The notes under the pieces: model-generated
What the model was told of the DNA's origin: nothing
Seen by the model: only the letters and a program-made list of their open reading frames with translations
Databases searched by the model: none
Shown: piece by piece, positions 1-7,659 of the stretch
Layout: each line of letters begins with the position of its first letter
Position numbering within the stretch: position 1 is the first letter of the stretch
Program-made: the position numbers and the translations under genes
Source of the DNA: Lachnospiraceae bacterium
Lineage (GTDB): Bacteria; Bacillota; Clostridia; Lachnospirales; Lachnospiraceae
Length of the DNA: 33,900 bases
Assembly: GCA_016287095.1 (NCBI GenBank)
Contig: JAEEVK010000023.1
Coordinates: 1 to 33,900 of the forward strand
Direction of reading: 5' to 3'

Positions 1-338
1 TCTTCTGTGAAATCGATCAGATCCTTCGTCTTCCAGAAAAGCACCTTGTTTTCCTCCGGTTTATATGCCTCACCACTTTCAAGTATCCTCTCGGCACTGA
101 TACCGATGTATCCGTCATTCATTATGAAAATATTCGGATTCTTGACGCCCAGTGGCAATAATGTATTGTCATCCAGAATAACCGCTTTCGCAAAAAGGAT
201 GCCATAATTTCTGTTCAAGCACTGCTTTTCATTACTGTCCAAGGTGAATGAAAAATGTATGCTGTTCGCTAATCCCGCAGGATAATATTCATCCGTCGCT
301 CTTGTAAAAACATATAATCTGCTGTTAATACGTTCCAT
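1..338 (-). CDS. GH43-like glycosidase, N-terminal part (runs off the window)
   Basis: Reading leftward from an ATG at 338 there is an open frame with no stop to the window edge, about 112 residues. It begins MERINSRLYVFTRATDEYYP and continues with LANSIHFSF, YGILFAKA and VKNPNIF, a pattern I associate with the first beta-propeller blade of GH43-type arabinofuranosidase/xylosidase-like proteins of gut Clostridia. GGGGAAAAGG lies just upstream of the ATG. No signal peptide is visible, so it would act in the cytoplasm on imported oligosaccharides. The catalytic residues would lie outside the window, so the activity is inferred from family resemblance only. Confidence 0.6.
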   Translation of the reverse strand, partial: MERINSRLYVFTRATDEYYPAGLANSIHFSFTLDSNEKQCLNRNYGILFAKAVILDDNTLLPLGVKNPNIFIMNDGYIGISAERILESGEAYKPEENKVLFWKTKDLIDFTE

Positions 339-378
339 TTTACCTTTTCCCCTATATATTCCTGTCTCTTAAAAGCAA

Positions 379-1254
379 TTACCAGTGTATAAATTCTCCG
401 CCGATCACCCCACGCACACTTTCGTCTGCCAGAATACCATATTTTTCCGGGTGCCTGTACTTATCCCCCATGATATCCTCGCTCCTGTGGGTCCTTAAGG
501 TATTCAGGTCTAGTTCTGCAACATAAACGCCCGGAGCCCTCGGTGCCTCAAATACACACATATCTCTGGGCCTTTCACCGTCACGGAACCACGGTACGCC
601 ATCGAACAGCGTTGACCTTCCATTACAATCAGGGTGGCCTTCAGGATAGTTACAGGTAGCGACGGCAACCATATTCTCGTATGCCCTGGTTCTCAATGCC
701 GATAACCTGTTAATCTCCATCGGACAACCGTTTGGTGCAAGTATTAACTCGGCTCCCTTGAGCATCAATATCCTCGCGCTCTCCGGAAATTCCCTATCGA
801 AACATATCATTGATCCTATCTTTACTTTTCCTCTTCCGAAATCGAGTTCAGCTGTACAAAAATCTTTACCTCCGGACAGGACTTTTTCAAGGTCAAATGC
901 ACAAGTATGTACTTTTGAATAATGCATAACCTCCTTGCCGGTCCTGTCAAAAACAATTATTGAGTTCAAAGGTTTAGGATCATTTTTTTCAAGGAAAGTG
1001 ATACCGATCGCCATCTCAAGTTCAACGGCCAGATCGCGAAATCCGGTTATAAAACAACTATCTTTCTCTATGGCAAGCTTATTAAGTTCCTCCTCTTCCT
1101 GTGGCAGGAAATACCCATCACTCCACATCTCGGGGAACAGTGCTATGTCTGCCCTTTTGTTTTTTGCCTCGATACAGGCTTCCTTTCCTATTGCCAGATT
1201 CTCTTCGAGAGATTTTCCCGGCAGGATCTGTATAAAACCGATTTTGAAATTCAT
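379..1254 (-). CDS. Carbon-nitrogen hydrolase (nitrilase superfamily)
   Basis: Cytoplasmic 291-aa amidohydrolase of the nitrilase superfamily, which cleaves C-N bonds in amides or carbamoyl compounds. The Glu-Lys-Cys triad is readable: E42 in LFPEMWSDGY, K114 in MHYSKVHTCAFD and C151 in ICFDREFPESAR. Length is normal for a single-domain member such as N-carbamoylputrescine amidase or omega-amidase, but the substrate cannot be read from the sequence. Its start lies 26 bp downstream of the 2H phosphoesterase gene, so the two may be co-transcribed. The plus-strand frame opposite its start is a shadow. Confidence 0.9.
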   Translation of the reverse strand: MNFKIGFIQILPGKSLEENLAIGKEACIEAKNKRADIALFPEMWSDGYFLPQEEEELNKLAIEKDSCFITGFRDLAVELEMAIGITFLEKNDPKPLNSIIVFDRTGKEVMHYSKVHTCAFDLEKVLSGGKDFCTAELDFGRGKVKIGSMICFDREFPESARILMLKGAELILAPNGCPMEINRLSALRTRAYENMVAVATCNYPEGHPDCNGRSTLFDGVPWFRDGERPRDMCVFEAPRAPGVYVAELDLNTLRTHRSEDIMGDKYRHPEKYGILADESVRGVIGGEFIHW

Positions 1255-1280
1255 ATTCTTTCTCCGGTATGTTCATAGTA

Positions 1281-1793
1281 TTATTCTTTTCCCTGTAGCA
1301 GTACGGATGCAATTTCACGTGTCGGCCAGAAAGCGCATAGATGCAGTCTTGTGATCCGAGCCATAAACGGATGAAACGATTTTACCAGAGTCCTTAGTGA
1401 ATCATTGACAATCTGCGGTTCATCGATGAGTATTGTCACATGAGGCGTCCAGGGTCGTTCATCAGTACTTTTTATCTTTACCGCATCATGAAGCTGCAAT
1501 AATCCTGAGGGATTCATGTCGGGGCCGCCAAAAAGTACTCTTCCTTCGGCAAACATGCCAATATGGCTGATATGTACTGGTATTGGAGAGAATATACTAC
1601 CGAGTCTCTGCATTTCTTCAACTGCCACGTTCTCTTCATCCAATGGGAATGTTGCCAGGCTTATATGAAACGGAAGTCCCGGTGTCTGTACTCCCTTAAA
1701 TCCTGCATCCTGCAGTTCTTTATACCATCCGGACATTAGCTTCTGTGAATCATCATCCAAGTCCGCCATCAAAGTTAAAAACTGTTCCGCCAT
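1281..1793 (-). CDS. 2'-5' RNA ligase / cyclic phosphodiesterase family (2H superfamily)
   Basis: 170-aa protein with the two HxS/T motifs that define 2H phosphoesterases: H43-I-S45 in LPFHISLATF and H118-V-T120 in WTPHVTILID. Family members hydrolyse or form 2',5' or cyclic phosphodiester bonds in RNA or nucleotides; which one applies here is unknown. The start was set at the ATG at 1793 because GGAGGAA sits 8 nt upstream; a longer frame extends 12 codons further but has no comparable ribosome site. It lies 40 bp downstream of the AraC regulator, in the same direction. Confidence 0.8.
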   Translation of the reverse strand: MAEQFLTLMADLDDDSQKLMSGWYKELQDAGFKGVQTPGLPFHISLATFPLDEENVAVEEMQRLGSIFSPIPVHISHIGMFAEGRVLFGGPDMNPSGLLQLHDAVKIKSTDERPWTPHVTILIDEPQIVNDSLRTLVKSFHPFMARITRLHLCAFWPTREIASVLLQGKE

Positions 1794-1833
1794 TAGAAAA
1801 TTCCTCCTTGATATAATACATCTCACCATCGGT

Positions 1834-2694
1834 CTATTGAACCTTGTTCAGGTTACGATACTCACTTGGTGTTATTCCTTTCAGGCTTTTGAAAACCCTG
1901 TTAAAACTCGGTATGCTCTGGAAACCGGACTGCATGGCAATATCCGTAAGGCTCATGCTATCAATCGGAAATAGGGCTATGGCCGCATCTATTCTTATCA
2001 TGTTAAGCCACTTGTTATAATTTATGCCTGTAAGTTCCTTAAAAGCTTTCGAAAAATACTCCTTGCTGAAGCCTGCCATATCTGCAATCGTTGATTCTGA
2101 GAAATCTTCATCTGTAAGGTTGTTCTTTATATAATCAGTTACTTCCATTATCTTTTTGACGGTCTCTTTCGGAACCGTACCTCCGGCCCCCGAAGGTTCC
2201 GGCCTCAGTTCATACCTGTAATCATCAAGAATCACCAGCATCTGCAAAAGAAGCATACAACAGCGGCTCTCCCGCGTCCTTCCCTCAGAGTTATATATGG
2301 CTGCCATCTCATCAGTAAGACTTGAAAGCTTGTCTGCCAGCTCAGGATGATGACGCCGGCTTATCACATGGATATCGTGATAATAATGCATTATACGCTC
2401 AAAGTCAAAAAGTGATTTCACAAAAGCACTTGTAAACTGGATAACAACCGCCTTTTTTCTGTCCGCATCCACTATCTCATGCTGTTCCATAGGCCAAACC
2501 AGGACAAAATCCCCTTCCTCAAGCATATAATTTGTCTGGTTCACACGGTAAATATTCGGAGAACCTTCGCCTACGCGTATGATCTCACCGTAAGTATGCC
2601 AATGATTCTGATAGCTTCTGCCTTCATATCCCGTTGCCACGTTTATGGCATGGCTGTTATAAAATCCATAGGTCTCATATTCCTGATAATCCAT
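1834..2694 (-). CDS. AraC-family transcriptional regulator (cupin + AraC HTH)
   Basis: 286-aa regulator. The N-terminal part is cupin-like (NHWHTYGEIIRV, then LEEGDFVLVWPMEQHEI), typical of sugar-sensing AraC proteins. The C-terminal hundred residues carry the double helix-turn-helix (FSKEYFSKAFKELTG, then DIAMQSGFQSIPSFNRVFK). ATG at 2694 is preferred because GGGGGAT lies just upstream; an upstream GTG at 2730 would be leaderless. It is divergent from the 62-aa gene at 2823, and the space between contains a tandem repeat that suits an AraC dimer. Likely ligand: a sugar or glycan, given the GH43-like gene nearby (inference). Confidence 0.88.
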   Translation of the reverse strand: MDYQEYETYGFYNSHAINVATGYEGRSYQNHWHTYGEIIRVGEGSPNIYRVNQTNYMLEEGDFVLVWPMEQHEIVDADRKKAVVIQFTSAFVKSLFDFERIMHYYHDIHVISRRHHPELADKLSSLTDEMAAIYNSEGRTRESRCCMLLLQMLVILDDYRYELRPEPSGAGGTVPKETVKKIMEVTDYIKNNLTDEDFSESTIADMAGFSKEYFSKAFKELTGINYNKWLNMIRIDAAIALFPIDSMSLTDIAMQSGFQSIPSFNRVFKSLKGITPSEYRNLNKVQ

Positions 2695-2714
2695 CTTATC
2701 CCCCATATAAAAAC

Positions 2715-2750
2715 TAAAAAATGATAACACCTAAAGTTAAAAAATGATAA
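2715..2750. promoter_or_regulatory. Tandem 13-bp repeat, candidate AraC operator
   Basis: TAAAAAATGATAA occurs at 2715-2727 and again, identically, at 2738-2750. The 23-bp period is about two helical turns, the usual geometry of AraC-type half-sites on one DNA face. It lies between the divergent regulator and the small gene at 2823. Binding by this regulator is inferred. Confidence 0.45.
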
Positions 2751-2822
2751 GATAAATCCCCCTGCCGGTAGTATATTATGATCAACAAAGAAAACAAAGC
2801 ACACTTTAAGGAGGACAAAGAT

Positions 2823-3011
2823 ATGTTTAATTTATTCCAGAAAAAAACAAAGCTTGTTGTATACAATGAAGCACAGAAAGATGAACTCGTAGAGAAATTC
2901 GAGCAGAAGAAAGTTGCCTATAAGCTGAGAATGATCGAGGATGAATTCTCAATCGGTAAATCGGTATATGAATTCACTCTTGCACAGTCAGATTTGGCAA
3001 AAGCAAGTTAA
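2823..3011 (+). CDS. Small hypothetical protein, 62 aa
   Basis: Begins MFNLFQKKTKLVVYNEAQKD; charged, no signal peptide or membrane span. The ATG at 2823 follows AAGGAGG at proper spacing; an in-frame ATG at 2778 has no such site. The pattern of an LVVYN beta strand, a charged helix and a YKLRMIEDEF strand weakly resembles small DUF2007-like putative signal-transducing proteins, but I do not truly recognise it. It is divergent from the AraC regulator and shares the repeat-containing upstream region, so it may be that regulator's target. One of the few plus-strand genes here. Confidence 0.7.
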   Translation: MFNLFQKKTKLVVYNEAQKDELVEKFEQKKVAYKLRMIEDEFSIGKSVYEFTLAQSDLAKAS

Positions 3012-3028
3012 TCTGTTCATACGCTCAC

Positions 3029-3175
3029 TTATTTACTTACGACACCCTTAACAACAAATTTTCTCTTTGCTATAAGTTCTCTATCCGTTTTATCGGGAAC
3101 AAAGACCTCTTTTTGTAATTCCCCGCATGTTCCGATGTCTCGGACGATTAGGAACGTGGCTATGGCGGTACCATG
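3029..3175 (-). pseudogene. Possible gene remnant beside structured repeat copy A
   Basis: A minus-strand frame of about 45 codons (IATFLIVRDIGTCGELQKEV, ending VKGVVSK then stop) begins right where repeat copy A ends. The frame continues into the repeat, giving no credible start. The composition looks protein-like but matches nothing I recognise. It may be the 3' tail of a gene whose front was replaced by the repeat, or chance. Confidence 0.25.
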
Positions 3176-3176
3176 C

Positions 3177-3332
3177 GTCAAAGTCACCTCGAAAACGCCT
3201 TCAGCGTTTCCTCGGTAACAAAACGATGCTCCGCATCTCATTTCAGTCGGGGCTTGAACCCCGCCTGAAACGAAGATCTCTCCCCACCTTCGCTACGCTA
3301 AGAGGTGGGGGATATCTTCTGTTTTGTTATAT
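3177..3332 (-). repeat. 156-bp structured dispersed repeat, copy A
   Basis: Copy A matches 29968-30123 at 154 of 156 positions. Read on the minus strand it folds as four hairpins: a long stem (GAAGAT...ATCTTC with CCCCACCT/AGGTGGGG inside), TTTCAG...CTGAAA with a GGGG/CCCC core, GATGC-GGA-GCATC, and GTTACC-AAACGC/GCGTTT-GGTGAC. AACAAAAC near the 5' end can pair with GTTTTGTT, closing the first three hairpins. No usable reading frame. This suggests an ORF-less transposon-derived RNA or MITE. Orientation is chosen by the fold and is not certain. Confidence 0.85.
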
Positions 3333-3413
3333 TTCGTTTTAAACACCAGCTTATACTATAGTATAATTAAAGCCTAATATCAACATATTTTTCTCAGTTA
3401 TTTACATATTATT

Positions 3414-3456
3414 CTAAAAAAATTGCGAAAGATCAAGGTCCTTCTTGATCTTTCGC
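3414..3456 (-). terminator. Rho-independent terminator of the lipoprotein gene
   Basis: Perfect 13-bp hairpin GCGAAAGATCAAG (3425-3437) / CTTGATCTTTCGC (3444-3456), followed on the minus strand by AATTTTTTT. It begins about 20 bp past the stop of the lipoprotein gene. The rest of 3333-3424 is AT-rich and shows nothing else. Confidence 0.85.
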
Positions 3457-3477
3457 TCTCGGTTAGAATATCCTATA

Positions 3478-3771
3478 CTATTGTATTTCCGCGACTTCTA
3501 CACCTTTTGTTTTGGTCCTGTTTTCACCCGGGTCACTTACTACCGCACCGCCGTATAATTTCTTGTCTGTAGCCGGCTTAGCCTTATCCCCGTCGGGTAC
3601 TTCGTCTCCGGGTTTTAATGTACCCACTTTAGTTCCTTTCTTATCCGATTCGCTGACAGAATTGGTTTCTTTGGGCGAATCATCCTTCTTGTCGCCTCCG
3701 CATGCGGTAAGTGAAAGAACAAGTACAAGTATTATGATAAATACTATGCTTCTGGTGATCCTCTTTTTCAT
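3478..3771 (-). CDS. Small lipoprotein, 97 aa
   Basis: Starts MKKRITRSIVFIIILVLVLS and reaches a lipobox LTAC with C24, so it should be lipidated and anchored outside the membrane. The mature 73 residues are Lys/Asp/Glu/Ser-rich and low in complexity (GGDKKDDSPKETNSVSESDK), suggesting a disordered surface protein; no enzymatic motif is visible. GGAGGTTCAAT precedes the ATG. A strong terminator follows, so it is the last or only gene of its transcript. Function unknown. Confidence 0.85.
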   Translation of the reverse strand: MKKRITRSIVFIIILVLVLSLTACGGDKKDDSPKETNSVSESDKKGTKVGTLKPGDEVPDGDKAKPATDKKLYGGAVVSDPGENRTKTKGVEVAEIQ

Positions 3772-3912
3772 ATTGAACCTCCTGATATCCCATAAATTGT
3801 TTTTTTATGTTTCTGAAGATTAGACGAGAGTGATATCCTGTCGGTTCCATATTCAAAATTTACCTTTCCTCCTGCTCTTTATCAGCATCGTTTTCTTCAT
3901 TCATAGTTATTG

Positions 3913-4380
3913 TCAATCTTTTATTTTGCTGACCCATTTTTTCAGTTCCTCTGTGTTTTTAAGAACTTCCGCATTTATAATCTCAGCACCTGTTACATAG
4001 GGCATAAGCTTCTCAGCAGTCTTTCCTATACTGCTCCCGCCGGATGTTGCAAACACATACACTTTCTTCCCGGTCCAATCATAGTCTTTGCAGAAAGTAT
4101 TGATGATGTTAGGTGCACTCCAGTACCAAATAGGAAAACCAATACATATTGTATCATAATCTCCGAAATTTTCTACCTTCCCGGCTACAGGAACATCCTT
4201 CTTACCTGCTTTCTCTTTGTTGCATCTTGAAAGCGGATTTTTCCAATTTATATCTGCCTTTGAATATTCTTCAACAGGCTTTATTTCAAATAATTCGCCA
4301 CGGGTTAGCTTTGCGATAGCCTCAGCCGCCTTTCGGGTTCTTCCTGTTTCCACTGAAAAATAAGCAATAAGTGTCTTCAT
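3913..4380 (-). CDS. Flavodoxin-like protein
   Basis: 155 aa, beginning MKTLIAYFSVETGRTRKAAE, the FMN-phosphate loop of flavodoxins (the S-x-E-T-G-R-T pattern), followed by FGDYDTICIGFPIWYWSAPN and VYVFATSGGSSIG, the other isoalloxazine-contacting regions. It probably carries electrons for soluble reductases. The start at 4380 follows GGGAGGAAGAAAGG. A 13-codon extension exists but overlaps the histidine phosphatase end, so the shorter start is preferred. The preceding gene ends 22 bp upstream, consistent with a two-gene operon. Confidence 0.9.
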   Translation of the reverse strand: MKTLIAYFSVETGRTRKAAEAIAKLTRGELFEIKPVEEYSKADINWKNPLSRCNKEKAGKKDVPVAGKVENFGDYDTICIGFPIWYWSAPNIINTFCKDYDWTGKKVYVFATSGGSSIGKTAEKLMPYVTGAEIINAEVLKNTEELKKWVSKIKD

Positions 4381-4402
4381 ACCTTTCTTCCTCCCTATAG
4401 TT

Positions 4403-5011
4403 TTACATATTCTTTCCAAACCGATATTCTTCCGGATACCTGCAAGTTTTATCTACATATGCCAGCTCCCGCATCCCTGTCAGGTGCTCGCCATCGAACT
4501 TCAATTCAATTATGTATGGCAACCAATTGACAATACGAAGAAAATCATTCAGACCAAAATCACTGTTGTAATGCTGAAGTATCGTGCTCAAGGCTGTCCC
4601 ATGGGTTCCTATCACAACGGTCTTGCCCTTATACCTGCCAAGGATCTCAGAAAAAGCATCCATATTTCTTTCCTGCACGCTCTTTAAGTTCTCCCCGCCT
4701 TCTTCTGCAAAACTGAAATCCCTCCATCTCTTCTCAAGGAGGCCCGATTCAAAACTTCCAGTTTTTCTTTCCCTTAACCGTTCATCCGTAAATATATCCA
4801 TTTTATAGAAATCTGCTGCAGGCTTAATGGTATCTATGCTTCTTTTATAGGGGCTGCACAAAAAAGCGTCTATCTTCATGTTTTTCAGGACATGTATAAC
4901 AATCTGCCTGTCAAGAAGTCCTTCCGCTGTAAGTGGCCTGTTCCTGTCATCATCGCCGTAAACGGACTGTGCATGGCGGACAAAGATAATATCTGTGAGT
5001 ATTTCACCCAT
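4403..5011 (-). CDS. Histidine phosphatase family protein
   Basis: 202 aa. The phosphoglycerate-mutase-type signature is at the N-terminus, IIFVRHAQSVYGDDDRNRPL (R12-H13 being the RH of RHG/RHA), with a downstream VVIGTHGTALST supplying the second His. SPYKRSIDTIKPAADFY is the conserved substrate-binding segment. It would dephosphorylate a small phosphorylated metabolite in the cytoplasm; the substrate is unknown. GAGGATTATT precedes the ATG. It is followed closely by the flavodoxin gene. Confidence 0.88.
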   Translation of the reverse strand: MGEILTDIIFVRHAQSVYGDDDRNRPLTAEGLLDRQIVIHVLKNMKIDAFLCSPYKRSIDTIKPAADFYKMDIFTDERLRERKTGSFESGLLEKRWRDFSFAEEGGENLKSVQERNMDAFSEILGRYKGKTVVIGTHGTALSTILQHYNSDFGLNDFLRIVNWLPYIIELKFDGEHLTGMRELAYVDKTCRYPEEYRFGKNM

Positions 5012-5054
5012 AATAATCCTCTTAAATATTATAAATAATATAAAGTTTCAGAAT

Positions 5055-6326
5055 TTACAATTTGCATCCGCATTCCGTAACAAAGCGTATCAGCTTAGAA
5101 GCCTCTTCTCTTCTAAATGGAAAAACCCTATCCAGATACCTGTAGTATATTAGCATTGACCAATATACCTCATATCCTCCCGCATCAAATTCATCTATGG
5201 TGGGAAAGTATAGTAAGCAACCATTTGTATAGCCATTCATATAGAAGAACTCATTATGAAGTATCCGGACTGCTTCCAATGCAAATCCCACCATAAATTC
5301 ATAAGGTCCTCCGCACATACACCAGTCCCCTATTGAGAAGAACTGCATCTCTACATCTTCCTTCTGCTCATGTACCCCGGCCTTGTTTAATTCTGCGACC
5401 TTTTTCAACCATCCGGAATCTTCTATTCCACACATTGTTTCTGCTTCTTTTGCTATGCCTAAGGCCTCATCTGTAGAAGGAACATCTGAAACCAGATCTA
5501 TATGCCAGGAATACATGTGCACAGTAAGCTCTTTATTTTGATTGATTGAATCAAACTTCGAACTAACACTCTCCGTAATCAGATTTGCCATATCCTCCAG
5601 AGCAGTCTTACTCCTGATACATTGCTCCGACCGTGCATCCACCGGAGTTTCCTCTGAACAGAAATATATTGGAGCTGTACTTCCTGCTGCTCCTTGTATA
5701 ACCATAACCGGACATTGAAATCTCAAGCTTGCTGTTTTGCGAACATCTCCGAAATAATCGGGAGAGATCATATAATTATCCCGTTTCAAAACATTACCAT
5801 GAGCTGTAACCCGTAGGATCAAGAGTTTCGGGCAGTCTGTCTTGATATCACATATTTTCAAAATACCGATCCTGTCATCCGTATCCTTCGAAATCCATCT
5901 TCGGTTAACACCAATCTTTGCCATGCCATTATCCCAGCCGACAGAAACCGGGCTTATGTTCTCCGCTGCCTGAGATACGCATATCTCTATTTTATTACAT
6001 ACTTCCTCAAAATAAGTGCGATCCTCATCCGCATCCGGAGCTGCATGTGTGTGAGAAAAACAAAGCATAACTTTTTCTGAAGATATCCCTAAGAGATTTC
6101 CCACCCGTTCTCGTAATATGTTTGATAACTCTAAAGTAAATCCGATGCTATCAATAGTAATCAAACAACAGATGCCATCATTCTTCCACACTGCTACCTG
6201 CGCCATCAGAGGAGCCAATATGCCCTTTGACAAATTGCTTTCTCTGTAAAAACCTACCAGTTTCATCGGTGTTAGCGGAGTTATATCTGCCTCGGCATAT
6301 CCTAACTGCAATTTAGCTTTATTCAT
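5055..6326 (-). CDS. Neutral/alkaline ceramidase-like hydrolase
   Basis: 423 aa, with features of the N-terminal domain of neutral non-lysosomal ceramidases (PF04734 type): ADITP at 13-17, LITIDSIGFT, and SHTHAAPDADE at 91-101, where the His pair would bind zinc. VIQGAAGSTAPIYF corresponds to the family's QGAxGD region, here without the Asp. There is no signal peptide, and the protein is shorter than true ceramidases (over 600 aa), so it is probably a cytoplasmic hydrolase acting on a sugar or amide conjugate. It starts 8 bp after the MFS gene with AAAAAAGGA as ribosome site, so the two are co-transcribed. Confidence 0.7.
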   Translation of the reverse strand: MNKAKLQLGYAEADITPLTPMKLVGFYRESNLSKGILAPLMAQVAVWKNDGICCLITIDSIGFTLELSNILRERVGNLLGISSEKVMLCFSHTHAAPDADEDRTYFEEVCNKIEICVSQAAENISPVSVGWDNGMAKIGVNRRWISKDTDDRIGILKICDIKTDCPKLLILRVTAHGNVLKRDNYMISPDYFGDVRKTASLRFQCPVMVIQGAAGSTAPIYFCSEETPVDARSEQCIRSKTALEDMANLITESVSSKFDSINQNKELTVHMYSWHIDLVSDVPSTDEALGIAKEAETMCGIEDSGWLKKVAELNKAGVHEQKEDVEMQFFSIGDWCMCGGPYEFMVGFALEAVRILHNEFFYMNGYTNGCLLYFPTIDEFDAGGYEVYWSMLIYYRYLDRVFPFRREEASKLIRFVTECGCKL

Positions 6327-6333
6327 TCCTTTT

Positions 6334-7563
6334 TTAATTGCTCCATTTATTTTTCATTTTGTATTTTTTTCGAATGTAAAATACCGATAGAACCAGAATT
6401 ATAGGAAAACCTATCCCTGCCAACACACCTGCCTGCAAATTATTTGAAGCTTTCTGAGATACATTTCCAATGATTGCCGGCCCAATGGCTCCACCTAAAT
6501 CTCCCGCTAATGCAAGAAGAGCAAACAGTGCTGTCCCACCGGTTGGAAGTACCCGGGATGAAATACTGATAGATCCCGGCCACATTATTCCGACTGAAAA
6601 CCCGCATACTGCACAGCCTATCAATCCGACCACCGGAATACCTGCTAAGCCTGCCACCAGATAGCACACCAGACACATTGCCCCTGATGCCATCATGAAA
6701 ATCGTCAGATCGACTTTTCCACCGAACTTACCATAAAGCAATCTGCTAATTCCCATGCATATCGCGAACCCGCAAGGTCCGGCCAGATCTCCAACTGTTT
6801 TTGATACATTTAGTGCTGATTCAGCAAATGCAGATGCCCATTGAGCCATTGCTATTTCGGAAGAGCCCGCGCAGATCATCAAAACAATAAAAATCCAGAA
6901 TGCTTTTGTTTTGAAGAGTTCAAGCATAGTCATGCTTTTGCCTTCTTTTACCAAAGGCTCTATTGGACAGGTAGCAAAATTATAGATATTATATAATGGT
7001 ATGATTGACCATATCAGTGCCATTATTCTCCAATGCTCTATACCAAAGACAGAAAAGAATATGGTAGAGCATAATACAACCCCAACCCATCCCCAGCAAT
7101 AAAAGGAATGAAGAAGGCTCATCATAGTATCTTTATTTTCAAATGGACATGCTTCAACAATCGGGCTGACCAGTACCTCCGTCAAACCACTTCCTATCGC
7201 ATATATAATAACACACACAACAATCCCATAGAATGGCTCTGATAGTAAATCAGGCAGGACGGCCAGTCCGGCTATCCCAAGCCCTGATGTAACCTCTGCA
7301 GCAATAACACATGCTCTGTATCCCAGTTTATCAACTATGCCGGCACATAAAAAGTCAACTACTAACTGTGTAATAAAGAAGCCGGTTGAAACAAAAGCAA
7401 GCTTGCCAAAAGATATATCATAAACATTGTAAAATGTTATATACAGCAAAGGTAAAAAATTGGCACAAATAGCTTGTGTTACAAATCCCAAATAGCATGC
7501 CCTCTGTGTCTTTTTATAATTCTTCGTTTTTCTCGTCATTTTAATTTCCAATTGTGTTGACAT
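6334..7563 (-). CDS. MFS transporter, 12 membrane segments
   Basis: 409 aa with a short charged N-terminus (MSTQLEIKMTRKTKNYKKTQ) followed by about twelve hydrophobic spans, a cytoplasmic loop near the middle (PIEPLVKEGKSM), and the MFS repeat feature DKLGYR in the loop after TM2. Layout resembles FucP/sugar-type MFS permeases. Coupled to the downstream ceramidase-like hydrolase, it probably imports that enzyme's substrate (inference). The ATG at 7563 has only AAAGA upstream. The 96 bp between it and the deacetylase gene holds no recognisable feature. Confidence 0.88.
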   Translation of the reverse strand: MSTQLEIKMTRKTKNYKKTQRACYLGFVTQAICANFLPLLYITFYNVYDISFGKLAFVSTGFFITQLVVDFLCAGIVDKLGYRACVIAAEVTSGLGIAGLAVLPDLLSEPFYGIVVCVIIYAIGSGLTEVLVSPIVEACPFENKDTMMSLLHSFYCWGWVGVVLCSTIFFSVFGIEHWRIMALIWSIIPLYNIYNFATCPIEPLVKEGKSMTMLELFKTKAFWIFIVLMICAGSSEIAMAQWASAFAESALNVSKTVGDLAGPCGFAICMGISRLLYGKFGGKVDLTIFMMASGAMCLVCYLVAGLAGIPVVGLIGCAVCGFSVGIMWPGSISISSRVLPTGGTALFALLALAGDLGGAIGPAIIGNVSQKASNNLQAGVLAGIGFPIILVLSVFYIRKKYKMKNKWSN

Positions 7564-7659
7564 TTAATCTTTTACAGGACAAGCCTATCTACTCTCCCTA
7601 TGGTGGCTTTTCCGCAAATGACATTCCGCTTGTTCCGACAATTCCTTTCCCCTGATCTA

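Noticed and set aside
7-207. Plus-strand frame at the window start
   Set aside because: It lies opposite the GH43-like coding frame on the minus strand, has no ribosome site and reads as low-quality protein.
935-1354. Plus-strand 139-aa frame
   Set aside because: It is antisense to the nitrilase and 2H phosphoesterase genes, which have clear catalytic motifs.
2501-2760. Possible riboswitch or attenuator in the AraC/small-gene region
   Set aside because: No conserved riboswitch core or terminator/antiterminator pair could be read; the repeats suit a protein operator better.
3512-3823. Plus-strand 103-aa frame over the small lipoprotein
   Set aside because: The minus strand shows a signal peptide, lipobox, ribosome site and terminator, so this frame is a shadow.
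3850-3905. 14-codon minus-strand frame beginning MNEENDADKEQ
   Set aside because: It is too short and unsupported to call a gene, although AGGAGG follows within it; a similar 15-codon frame lies near 26690.
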